Below are positions 7,596-14,747 of a stretch of 28,901 nt of DNA, in pieces. The notes beneath the pieces were generated by a model, which did no database searches, was not told the origin of the DNA, and saw only the letters and a program-made list of their open reading frames with translations. How positions within the stretch are numbered: position 1 is the stretch's first letter; every line of letters starts with the position of its first letter. Source of the DNA: a virus; IMG/VR virus record IMGVR_UViG_3300049491_000217, positions 1 through 28,901 of that record. The stretch is one strand, 5' to 3'. Position numbers and translations under genes: made by a program.

Positions 7596-9059
7596 TTACG
7601 TATCTTGTAAAATAACGTTATTTTGCAAATCTTCAATAGGAGTAGCGATGTCCCGTATAACACCGTTATAACTCTTAGAGTTACCTAATCTATCTATCCA
7701 GAATTGTACTAAGAAAGTTAATTCATGAACCCAGTATTGAGAACCGTCTATGTCTTTTGTAACATGATCAACAAAGTTGAACATATGTATCGAAAAGTCA
7801 GCGTTACTTACAATTCTAGCGCCATTACTAACCTTAAATGTATCTGGAACAATATTAGATAATACTAATTGAGTAGTACCTATCTTATCAAGCACCTTTA
7901 ATGATAAAGGCTGCTCAAAACCTTCCGTTGACAAATCCTTACTTGGAGTAAGTTCGTCAAATATAAACACGGGATCGTTTAGAAAGAAACCACTATTATC
8001 GCCTACGTTTATTGTCGAGCTGCCACCCGATGCAACATCTGCAGTTAATAATTGTTCAAAACTTGTTGCGTTTCTAACTATTGTTGGTAAACCAGTTCTA
8101 GGAGGATTAAACTCTTCCCAAATTCGGTTTATTATATCTATGTGAGATTGTCGTTCTTTAGAGTCTATTCTTATTAAATAATAGGCATCTATAGGGACTG
8201 CGGGACTAACACCAGTTCCGCCCTCTGTAGCGTCTAATGGGCTACATCCATTTCCTACTACAGCAAATACTGGCTTAGTAGGGTCTAGAACCATATACCT
8301 AACTAGGGATAAATCCGCAGTTTGGAATACATTACCTGGTCTATTTACTTTACTATTTGCTAATAAACTAGGAGTACCCATACCACCTATAACTATTTTG
8401 CTATTAGGTATATCTATAGAAGTAATTGGATAACTTACAGATAAACTATCTACAAAGTCATCGCCTACTTTAATAGTATTTAAATCTACTGCACTAGTAA
8501 ATGTTATAGTTCTACTATTAGTATCAAATACTACAGCAGGTAACAAATCTAGTAAATCAGGACTTACAGTAATCACATGAGGACTACTATTATTAACAAC
8601 TATAGAAGCTATTTTATAAGTTCCTATATTGTTACCTGATATAACTCTTATTAATTGTCCTACTTGAGCTTTTCTAATAGTAAATATAGAAGTAGTTATA
8701 TCATTTCCAGCAGGATTGATTTGCCCGTCAGAGCCTGAAATGACTACTTCATAAGCTCTTGGAGCAGTAGCTACTGGAGTGGTTATGTATCTTCCGTATT
8801 CAGGAACTACCCTACCAGAGGTTAAATCTTCTTTAGATTTAAGTAATTTAATAGTTACATTAGGGTACTGAATATTATTAGCATCCGCTGCGCTATCATA
8901 AAAATCAGCTTGTACTGGAGTTTGTATTACTTCTCCAGTGATAGGATCAAAAGTATCTTGTAAAACAGTTTTACTTCTAGTTCTATCGTCGTGGAATGTT
9001 ATTCTTCTAACTTCCCTTGCCAAAGCTTCTTCTATGTCTAAAAATATTCTTCTGGACAT
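7596..9059 (-). CDS. Virion structural protein, unrecognised (neck/tail region)
   Basis: I do not recognise a family for this 487-residue protein. It starts MSRRIFLDIEEALAREVRRI, is then mostly beta-rich and Ser/Thr/Val/Ile-heavy, and ends with a segment (HMFNFVDHVTKDI, then QYWVHELTFLVQFWIDRLG) that reads like a tail-terminator or joining fold. The stretch around 345-425 (GDNSGFFLNDPVFIFDE to NGARIVSN) resembles small beta-barrel modules also seen as an insert in the sheath. It lies directly upstream of the sheath gene and downstream of connector-like genes, where neck, tail-completion or tail-terminator proteins are encoded. AAGGAA precedes the ATG. A structural role is likely; the specific one is open. 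Confidence 0.6.
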   Translation of the reverse strand: MSRRIFLDIEEALAREVRRITFHDDRTRSKTVLQDTFDPITGEVIQTPVQADFYDSAADANNIQYPNVTIKLLKSKEDLTSGRVVPEYGRYITTPVATAPRAYEVVISGSDGQINPAGNDITTSIFTIRKAQVGQLIRVISGNNIGTYKIASIVVNNSSPHVITVSPDLLDLLPAVVFDTNSRTITFTSAVDLNTIKVGDDFVDSLSVSYPITSIDIPNSKIVIGGMGTPSLLANSKVNRPGNVFQTADLSLVRYMVLDPTKPVFAVVGNGCSPLDATEGGTGVSPAVPIDAYYLIRIDSKERQSHIDIINRIWEEFNPPRTGLPTIVRNATSFEQLLTADVASGGSSTINVGDNSGFFLNDPVFIFDELTPSKDLSTEGFEQPLSLKVLDKIGTTQLVLSNIVPDTFKVSNGARIVSNADFSIHMFNFVDHVTKDIDGSQYWVHELTFLVQFWIDRLGNSKSYNGVIRDIATPIEDLQNNVILQDT

Positions 9060-9067
9060 ATTATTCC

Positions 9068-10162
9068 TTATACTTTAGTAGGGTTTGCTGCATTTTGATA
9101 TCTAGTTATCAATTTATTAATTATATCTTCTAAAGTTTTTATCCAATCTGGGGAACTATATCCTATCCATAAACTTACATCTTTTAATACATAAGTATAT
9201 AAATCATCAAAAGTTCTACTTACTTCACCGTCAGGTTGATCTACTACTAATGAGTAAATCACTTTCTCTGGAGTTATCTTTTTATCTAGCTCCATGCTTC
9301 CGACTAGTTTAACTATCTTGGCATAAGCTTCCATATCTGGATTTAAATTAACTTCTTTTTTAATGTCGTCGAGTTTTTGTGTTAACTCTTCTCCCTTATT
9401 GCCAAGTTTTTTATCTCTTAACAATAATTCGGCATCTTGTAGATTGCCTTCTTTAATTTTATTAATTACTTCAGTTAAATCAATAAAACCGCTATTAGAC
9501 TGTAATATTCTTTGAACGCCTTCTTGCTTTAAGGACCATTCAGCGTATCTTCCAATTTCGCTACTAGCCTGTCTAGGTCTATTATTAGAATCTTTATAAG
9601 ATTCAAATACTTGTCTAGAACGTCCAGTATCTCCAACGTCAGTAGAACAAACTACTTTTACGTATTGGCTAATATCAATACCTGGATTGTATAAATACTT
9701 AGTACGTCCTGCACCTGTACCGAAAACAAAAATAGATTTATTAAAAAATTGTTTAGCTTTTTCATAATTCTCTTCAAATGTCTCAAATGGACTTAACGGT
9801 AATCTAAGTTTTAATCTAAAATCATTAGATACTACAACATTAGATTCTACAGAAGATGTATAATCTTTTGTTCCTCTAATTTTACTGATATCTATACCAG
9901 TCAACTTCTTAAGTATATCTTCATCTGATTTTGGAAGTATTACTGTAGGTTCTAAGCCTTCTTCGGTTAATATCTGCTTATCTTGTTCTCTGACATTTGG
10001 ATTTCTACTATTTATAGCCCAAAGTAATTCTTTTTTATATTTCTCTAAATCTTTTTCTAATGCAGCATCAATGCCATTTTCAATAACGTCATGTCTAATA
10101 TCACGTTTAAAATTATTAATTAGATTTTTGTCTAAGTAGGCATCGAATTGAACTTTATACAT
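9068..10162 (-). CDS. Hypothetical structural protein (head-tail region)
   Basis: A 364-residue protein with no motif I can name. It is highly charged (Lys/Glu/Asp) and mainly helical at the N terminus (residues ~1-75) and again around 220-290. A mixed segment at ~105-185 contains KLRLPLSPFETFEENYEKA and FVFGTGAGRTKYL. The C terminus (SLWIGYSSPDWIKTLEDIINKLITRYQ) looks like a helix pair. Its ATG overlaps the stop of the connector-like gene upstream by one base, so the two are translationally coupled and probably work at the same step, completion of the neck or tail. There is no transmembrane segment or signal peptide. Confidence 0.5.
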   Translation of the reverse strand: MYKVQFDAYLDKNLINNFKRDIRHDVIENGIDAALEKDLEKYKKELLWAINSRNPNVREQDKQILTEEGLEPTVILPKSDEDILKKLTGIDISKIRGTKDYTSSVESNVVVSNDFRLKLRLPLSPFETFEENYEKAKQFFNKSIFVFGTGAGRTKYLYNPGIDISQYVKVVCSTDVGDTGRSRQVFESYKDSNNRPRQASSEIGRYAEWSLKQEGVQRILQSNSGFIDLTEVINKIKEGNLQDAELLLRDKKLGNKGEELTQKLDDIKKEVNLNPDMEAYAKIVKLVGSMELDKKITPEKVIYSLVVDQPDGEVSRTFDDLYTYVLKDVSLWIGYSSPDWIKTLEDIINKLITRYQNAANPTKV

Positions 10163-10920
10163 TAGCCTCTCCCAAAAGGTATTCCTTGTAGGACGGTTTT
10201 TCTCTTAGATTGAGATAAGATTCGTTCCCATTCTGTACGCCAAAATAATATGTTATTATCTGAAACAGAGGAACCATCTTCGCCTCTACTAGCTAAAAGT
10301 ATAGACCAAATAGTATAGTATACGCAGAATAGTCTATAATTCTCAGTATTACCTCTTTGGCCAGTTAAATTTAGTTCTTCTCTTAATCTAGTAGCAGCAT
10401 CATTTAGATGACTTTGAATTAAAGAATTCCTAGCATTTAAATCTTTTGCCATAGTTTTAGGAAGATAGTCGTCTATATTAAACTTTTTTTGTCTAATATC
10501 ATTTATTGTAGCATAACTAGGCTTTCTCATACCTATCATGCCTGGTGTGTAACTTATTGTAAAGTATTCATCACCGAAATCTTGTATTATAGAGGATAAA
10601 GATCCTTTATAACTTATAATATATTCATCAGATGGTATTACCGTATTTGGTATGTCCCAAACGAATTGGTACTCAAATTGTTGTCCAGGTACTAATGTTC
10701 CTGTTAGTGTTGCTATTATCTCTGGTATAGAACTACCTGTTTGAGACATAAACAACGGTTTAAATATAAGAGCAGTAGGACTAGTTAATGTATCTACTGT
10801 TGTAGGTATTCCATCAGACGTAAAAATTGTTTTAAAAGTGGCAGTAGTTCCTTTTACGAATTGATAACTATCTGTGGGTTCTATTCTTGTTCCAGTAACT
10901 GGACTAATTACTCCACTCAT
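10162..10920 (-). CDS. Probable head-tail connector / adaptor protein
   Basis: A 252-residue two-part protein. Residues ~1-125 are beta-rich and look like an immunoglobulin-type domain (alternating polar/hydrophobic strands, GTTATFKTIF, FEYQFVWDIP). Residues ~130-252 are helical: PSYATINDIRQKKFNIDDYLP, then a long amphipathic helix with SHLNDAATRLREELNL, then YRLFCVYYTIWSILLASRG. The helical half resembles gp6/Ad1-type connector rings that bind below the portal. The gene lies before the sheath, and its stop overlaps the next start, which fits neck assembly. The fusion of an Ig-like half to a connector half would be unusual for the classic family. The assignment is from pattern only. Confidence 0.5.
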   Translation of the reverse strand: MSGVISPVTGTRIEPTDSYQFVKGTTATFKTIFTSDGIPTTVDTLTSPTALIFKPLFMSQTGSSIPEIIATLTGTLVPGQQFEYQFVWDIPNTVIPSDEYIISYKGSLSSIIQDFGDEYFTISYTPGMIGMRKPSYATINDIRQKKFNIDDYLPKTMAKDLNARNSLIQSHLNDAATRLREELNLTGQRGNTENYRLFCVYYTIWSILLASRGEDGSSVSDNNILFWRTEWERILSQSKRKTVLQGIPFGRG

Positions 10921-10923
10921 TAA

Positions 10924-11178
10924 TTACCCCGCAAGTTTTGTTAAGTAGTTTGCTATGAATCCACTTAAAATGCCTAGAATACCAGCTATAGTGCCGACTT
11001 TAATCATTGAAGAAAGTTGGTTTGTTTCTAGCTTGTCTACTCTATTTTTTAAATCTGTGTACTCTTCTCTAGAAGGTTGATCTTTAACATCATCTCTAAT
11101 TTCCTTGAGAAGCTCTTTTAGAATCTCCAGTTTTGCTTCTAGGGATGCTAATCTCTCGTTTGTTGTCATTTCCGACAT
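10924..11178 (-). CDS. XhlA-like coiled-coil membrane protein
   Basis: An 84-residue protein with a charged coiled coil (residues ~8-55, ERLASLEAKLEILKELLKEI, then a second heptad block LKNRVDKLETNQ) followed by one transmembrane segment at ~58-78 (SMIKVGTIAGILGILSGFIA) and a short Lys-containing tail. This is the architecture of the XhlA/hemolysin family, small membrane-associated proteins found beside phage lysis genes in Gram-positive prophages, and of similar holin-like proteins in other phages. AAAAGGG precedes the ATG. A permuted papain-like hydrolase is encoded just upstream, so the pair may serve lysis or host-membrane entry. No classic endolysin is visible in this window. Confidence 0.6.
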   Translation of the reverse strand: MSEMTTNERLASLEAKLEILKELLKEIRDDVKDQPSREEYTDLKNRVDKLETNQLSSMIKVGTIAGILGILSGFIANYLTKLAG

Positions 11179-11314
11179 TTTGATTACCCTTTTTAGTCTT
11201 TATGCCAAGAACTGCATCAGCATCTTCACATACTTCTTCAAATATTTCATTTACTTGATCTAGTTTTGATTGAATTTTACTTTTGGTCGGCTTTGATTTT
11301 GCTGACATAATCAT
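11096..11314 (-). CDS. Small charged protein overlapping both neighbours
   Basis: A 72-residue frame starting MIMSAKSKPTKSKIQSK. Its first 38 bases overlap the end of the hydrolase gene and its last 83 bases overlap the XhlA-like gene. AAAGGA seven bases before the ATG is a good ribosome site, and the segment LDQVNEIFEEVCEDADAVLG looks like a real amphipathic helix. Without it about 100 bases between the neighbours would be untranslated, unusual for this compact region. The C-terminal third is Ser/Lys/Arg-rich and lies within the overlap, so its sequence is constrained by the other frame. I do not recognise a family. Confidence 0.55.
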   Translation of the reverse strand: MIMSAKSKPTKSKIQSKLDQVNEIFEEVCEDADAVLGIKTKKGNQNVGNDNKREISIPRSKTGDSKRASQGN

Positions 11315-11789
11315 ATATTCCTTTTGGTCCTACAGTGTCTAAGTCTATGTCTAGTTTATTGCCTAAGCAATCTTCTAAGATATGTCCTACTAATTCGGCA
11401 CATACTTCAGTCTTATAACCATCTGAAAAAGGATTTTTGATTTCTTTATTAAACAATCTGAAAAATCTAACTATCCCTATTCCTAATACTTGCTTCATTC
11501 CATAAGCAATTCCAGCATTGTCAATACAAAAGCGCATTGTTTTAGTTTTTACTTCGTCAGATATATCTATAGAAAATTCTTCTATAACTACACTATCTCT
11601 ATTAAATATCTCTGTGCCTACAAAGTTTACTTTAGTTCCGCTAGCTTGGTATATTACATCTCTATCTAATTTACTAGAATAGAATTTTAAATATACATGA
11701 GAGTAAGGTGTTTTCTCAACCTTTTTTATAAGCCAAGGAAATATTCCAAATTTCTTATGAGTAGAAAAGCCAACAATTATCGTTTCCAT
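11277..11789 (-). CDS. Permuted papain-like (YiiX/NlpC-P60 type) hydrolase candidate
   Basis: A 170-residue protein with the residue order of permuted NlpC/P60 (C92/YiiX, LRAT-like) enzymes: His first, Cys later. H31 lies in TPYSHVYLKF and C130 in KTEVCAELVGHIL, the typical 'yCselv' helix start. Between them, DVIYQASG and the FVGTEIFNRDSVVIEEF segment match the usual strands. Known members cleave amide or ester bonds in peptidoglycan, lipids or small amides; the substrate here cannot be read from sequence. The gene is coupled to its upstream neighbour (TAATG) and followed by an XhlA-like membrane protein, which points to cell-envelope action in entry or lysis. No signal peptide is visible. 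Confidence 0.65.
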   Translation of the reverse strand: METIIVGFSTHKKFGIFPWLIKKVEKTPYSHVYLKFYSSKLDRDVIYQASGTKVNFVGTEIFNRDSVVIEEFSIDISDEVKTKTMRFCIDNAGIAYGMKQVLGIGIVRFFRLFNKEIKNPFSDGYKTEVCAELVGHILEDCLGNKLDIDLDTVGPKGIYDYVSKIKADQK

Positions 11790-12100
11790 TACAAGCTCGA
11801 TATGATTTCTATAAGTTTATTCTTAAATTGCTGTTTTTTTTCTTCTGTTAAAAATGGAGCCATTTCTGGAGTTATTTGTATAGACTCTACAGCTCTATAA
11901 CATTCCCATAATGATCCGCTATTGCCATAATATGCAGCGTCTTTTACTGCATCAGCTATTAACTTTGTTTTTCCAGCAGCAGTAATTTGTTGTATTACAT
12001 TAGTTCCTGCTATTTGCTGGCTAAGTTTTGCAAAAGCTTCTTGTGCTGCTTTTACTTTACTAGCTCCATAATCTACTAAATATTGTGGAATTTGACTCAT
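11789..12100 (-). CDS. Hypothetical protein, 103 aa
   Basis: A helical, Ala/Gln/Lys-rich protein (MSQIPQYLVDYGASKVKAAQ, then TAAGKTKLIADAVKDAAYYG, then LTEEKKQQFKNKLIEIISSL) with one Trp-Cys pair (WECY) in the middle. I recognise no family, signal peptide or transmembrane segment. It follows a small Cys-pair protein by four bases and overlaps the hydrolase start by one base, so it is probably made together with that enzyme. Confidence 0.65.
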   Translation of the reverse strand: MSQIPQYLVDYGASKVKAAQEAFAKLSQQIAGTNVIQQITAAGKTKLIADAVKDAAYYGNSGSLWECYRAVESIQITPEMAPFLTEEKKQQFKNKLIEIISSL

Positions 12101-12104
12101 ATAG

Positions 12105-12308
12105 TTATTCCAATACTTTTATTGCTGTAACTGTACTTATTTTATTTACAGTTTCATTTCCTTCTTCATCTACAATAGTTTCAAAAGTATCATCATCAGG
12201 ACAGCTAGACATTTGTCTATACATATCTAAATCTTCTTGTGATACTTGTTCTTTTTCTACTACTGATAATGTTTTACCGCATGTTTGGCAAACTACGTGT
12301 ATTTTCAT
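12105..12308 (-). CDS. Small CxxC protein, half zinc ribbon
   Basis: A 67-residue protein starting MKIHVVCQTCGKTLSVVEKE. C7 and C10 form a zinc-ribbon knuckle (CQTCGK), and the only other cysteine is C36 (SSCPDDD). A complete four-ligand site is therefore not obvious, and metal binding may need a dimer or a partner. The rest is acidic. GAGGA precedes the ATG. It sits between the second adhesin gene and the hydrolase cluster. The function is unknown. Confidence 0.65.
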   Translation of the reverse strand: MKIHVVCQTCGKTLSVVEKEQVSQEDLDMYRQMSSCPDDDTFETIVDEEGNETVNKISTVTAIKVLE

Positions 12309-12317
12309 AAATCCTCT

Positions 12318-13541
12318 TTATAAATCAAACTTAGTCATACCACCAGTACCGCCAGTACCGCCTGTATCTATAGTGTTAAAAGCTACGCTACCTACTAAAT
12401 TCGCTTGAGCACCAGAATTTGGTATAGCCTCAGAAGAAGTTCTTAATGGAACATTTATAACAGTTATTCTGCCGCCAGATCCACCGTTGCCGCCAGTAGC
12501 GCCCGCAGGATTAGTTCCTCCAGATCCACTACCGCCTCTGCCGCCATCTCCACCTTGAGACTTTATTAAAGAATCTATTTTAGGTCCGTAAACTCTATTA
12601 TAAGCTAAATAAATCCAACCTCCAGCTCCGCCTCCGCCACCACCGCCACCACCAGCTCCTGAACCGCTTCCATTTCCGCCTGCTCCGCCTGTTCCACCAT
12701 TTGCTTGGATTACTCCTGCTGGAGTACTATTAGATTTTACTAAAGTATTTACATAAAGAGCTATTATTCCGCCACCATTGCCGCCTGCTCCTGAGCCGCC
12801 GCCTGTATTAGTAGATCCATCTCCAGAACCTGCGCTGCCGCTTCCACCGCCGCCGCCTCCACCTAATGGAGTTACTTGAATTCCAAGTAAATTTGTTTCG
12901 TATATAGCAAATGATGCTGGATTACCTGGGGTTCTTCCGCCTGCGGCTCCTGCACTAGTTCCTGCGTTTCCGAAACCGCCTCTACCGCCATCTCCTCCAA
13001 CCCCGCCACTACCATTTAAAGTAGCTCCAGTTGTACCTGTTGTACCAGTTGCAGTAGTTCCTGTAGTACCGACTCCGCCGCCGCTAATGCCGATTAAAGA
13101 GCCTCCAGGTTGAGCTGAAGGAGCACTACCTCCAGTACTACCAGAAGCATCTCCGCCGTTATTGCCATTCCATTGAATAGCTCCAGCTTGAGCTGAACTT
13201 AAATCTAAAATTCCTTTTACAAATACTTTCCAACCATTAGTAGAAAGTATTCCTGTGCTATTTATAGTTAAATTATTATAATACATGTCTCTAGTGAGAC
13301 TAGTAGTTCCAGAACTTATTGTAACATTACCATCAGAACCGTCACCCATAGATTTATATGGAGCTACTTGAGTAATACCAGTACTACCTTGATAAGATAA
13401 TCCTGTCCAAGCAGTAGTACCGTCCCCTATCTTAAACTTCCCTGTATTATATTCTGTTCCTATTTCGCCTTGAGCTAAAATAGGATTAGTAGAAGTCCAA
13501 GTAGTGCTAGTACCAGTACGAGTTTTGATTTGTAATGACAT
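12318..13541 (-). CDS. Glycine-rich receptor-binding adhesin, copy 2
   Basis: A 407-residue protein with three parts. Residues 1-52 match the N-terminal module of phage fibres and the major tropism determinant (NPILAQGEIGTEYNTGKFKIGDG, then W and LSY). Residues ~65-125 are beta-rich, with DMYYNNLTIN and AGAIQWNGNNGG. Residues ~125-375 are dominated by Gly-Gly-x runs interrupted by short strands such as GGIIALYVN and GGWIYLAYNRVYG. Such runs can form polyglycine-II helices, as in the gp38 adhesin of Salmonella phage S16. The gene directly follows a paralogue (TAAATG junction). It probably sits at a fibre tip and binds the host surface; the receptor is unknown. Confidence 0.75.
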   Translation of the reverse strand: MSLQIKTRTGTSTTWTSTNPILAQGEIGTEYNTGKFKIGDGTTAWTGLSYQGSTGITQVAPYKSMGDGSDGNVTISSGTTSLTRDMYYNNLTINSTGILSTNGWKVFVKGILDLSSAQAGAIQWNGNNGGDASGSTGGSAPSAQPGGSLIGISGGGVGTTGTTATGTTGTTGATLNGSGGVGGDGGRGGFGNAGTSAGAAGGRTPGNPASFAIYETNLLGIQVTPLGGGGGGGSGSAGSGDGSTNTGGGSGAGGNGGGIIALYVNTLVKSNSTPAGVIQANGGTGGAGGNGSGSGAGGGGGGGGGAGGWIYLAYNRVYGPKIDSLIKSQGGDGGRGGSGSGGTNPAGATGGNGGSGGRITVINVPLRTSSEAIPNSGAQANLVGSVAFNTIDTGGTGGTGGMTKFDL

Positions 13542-14747
13542 TTATAAAGTTACCTGTAATGTGTTACCAGCTCCGCCTGCGCCACCAGTAGCGCCTGAGT
13601 TGGCACTTCCTGCTGTTCCAGTTGAACCTAAAGATTCTGAGCCAGTAGACGAATTTACTTTTAATAATGTTATTCTGCCGCCTGAACCTCCAGTACCGCC
13701 AGTACCGCCAGTTCCAGTTCCGTTACCATTACCGCCATTGCCGCCTGTACCGCCGTTAGCTGATATAGCATTAGTAGCTGAAGATCCAGTTAAAGTATTA
13801 TATTGAATAAATACCCAACCGCCGCCTGCTCCACCTGCACCGCCTCCGCCGCCTAAATTTGTACCAGTAGAAGGAGATCCGCCGTTTCCGCCGTTTCCGC
13901 CGTTAGCTTGTATACAATTTGCTGGTGTCGAACCGCCACGACTTATAGTAGCAGCATGAATAATTACTACTCCGCCACCACTACTTCCTCCGCCTCCGCC
14001 GCCGCCACTATTAGTTCCGTTGCCGCCTCCTGCTGGCCCACCACCGCCGCCAGTTCCTCCAGTAATAACTGAAGCTCCTGATAGCATATTAGTTTCCCAC
14101 CTACGAATAGGTAAAGATGCTGTTATAGTTCCGCCAGCAGCAGAAGTTCCGCCTGCGCCGCCAGAGCCAGTTCCGCCAGCTCCAGATGCTCCTCCAGAAG
14201 ATCCATTAGCCAAAGCCGAAGTAGTTGCAACGTTTCCGTTTGCTCCTGCTCCAGTAGCTCCAGCTCTACCAGCTACTCCTGCTGGAGATCCGCCATAAGA
14301 ACGAGTTGTTAAAGTAGCTGCTGCTGTTCCTGCTGCCGTAGTAGCAGAGTTGCCGCCGTTATTACCATTCCATTGAATAGCTCCAGCGGCTGCTGCTGTA
14401 ATATCTAAAGTTCCTTTTACAAATACTCTAAAACCGTTAGTAGTTAAAGTACCTGTCCCACTTAAAGTGAGATTATTGTAATACATATCACGAGTAATAG
14501 TTGTATTTCCAGCAGAGATAGTAACATCTCCATCTGAACCACTACCAAAAGATTCTAATACTTCAGTAGCTGAAGGTCCTATTAGACCTCCGTATGATAA
14601 AGATGACCACGTAGAAGTGCCATCTCCAATTTTAAATAATGTAGAGTCAGTTTCATATCCAATTTCACCTTGAGCTAATACTGGATTTGCTGAAGACCAA
14701 TTTGCTGCTGTACTACGTCTAAGTTGTATTACTGTTGCTGCTGGCAT
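13542..14747 (-). CDS. Glycine-rich receptor-binding adhesin, copy 1
   Basis: A 401-residue paralogue of the next gene, with the same order. A fibre N-terminal module at residues 1-53 (VIQLRRSTAANW, NPVLAQGEIGYETDSTLFKIGDG) comes first. A beta-rich linker follows, with DMYYNNLTLSGTGTLTTNG and FVKGTLDI, then AIQWNGNNGG. A long Gly-Gly-x domain (~125-385) ends in SGGRITLLKV and a Gly/Ser tail. The start overlaps the fibre gene stop by one base. The linker is nearly identical to copy 2, while the Gly-rich loops differ, as expected if the loops touch the receptor. The antisense strand shows long Pro-rich open frames that merely mirror the Gly codons. Confidence 0.77.
   Translation of the reverse strand: MPAATVIQLRRSTAANWSSANPVLAQGEIGYETDSTLFKIGDGTSTWSSLSYGGLIGPSATEVLESFGSGSDGDVTISAGNTTITRDMYYNNLTLSGTGTLTTNGFRVFVKGTLDITAAAAGAIQWNGNNGGNSATTAAGTAAATLTTRSYGGSPAGVAGRAGATGAGANGNVATTSALANGSSGGASGAGGTGSGGAGGTSAAGGTITASLPIRRWETNMLSGASVITGGTGGGGGPAGGGNGTNSGGGGGGGSSGGGVVIIHAATISRGGSTPANCIQANGGNGGNGGSPSTGTNLGGGGGAGGAGGGWVFIQYNTLTGSSATNAISANGGTGGNGGNGNGTGTGGTGGTGGSGGRITLLKVNSSTGSESLGSTGTAGSANSGATGGAGGAGNTLQVTL

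Noticed and set aside
12178-12200. CUGAUGA ... GAAAC on the minus strand, like a hammerhead ribozyme core
   Set aside because: It lies inside a coding frame and there are no pairing arms for the required three stems.
13504-14298. Long Pro-rich open frames on the plus strand opposite the glycine-rich adhesins
   Set aside because: They are the reverse complement of GGN codons (CCN/NCC), lack ribosome sites and would be the only plus-strand genes in the window.
12318-14747. Diversity-generating retroelement, suggested by the MTD-type N-terminal modules
   Set aside because: No reverse transcriptase, template repeat or adenine-biased variable repeat is visible; the N-terminal module is common in ordinary fibres.
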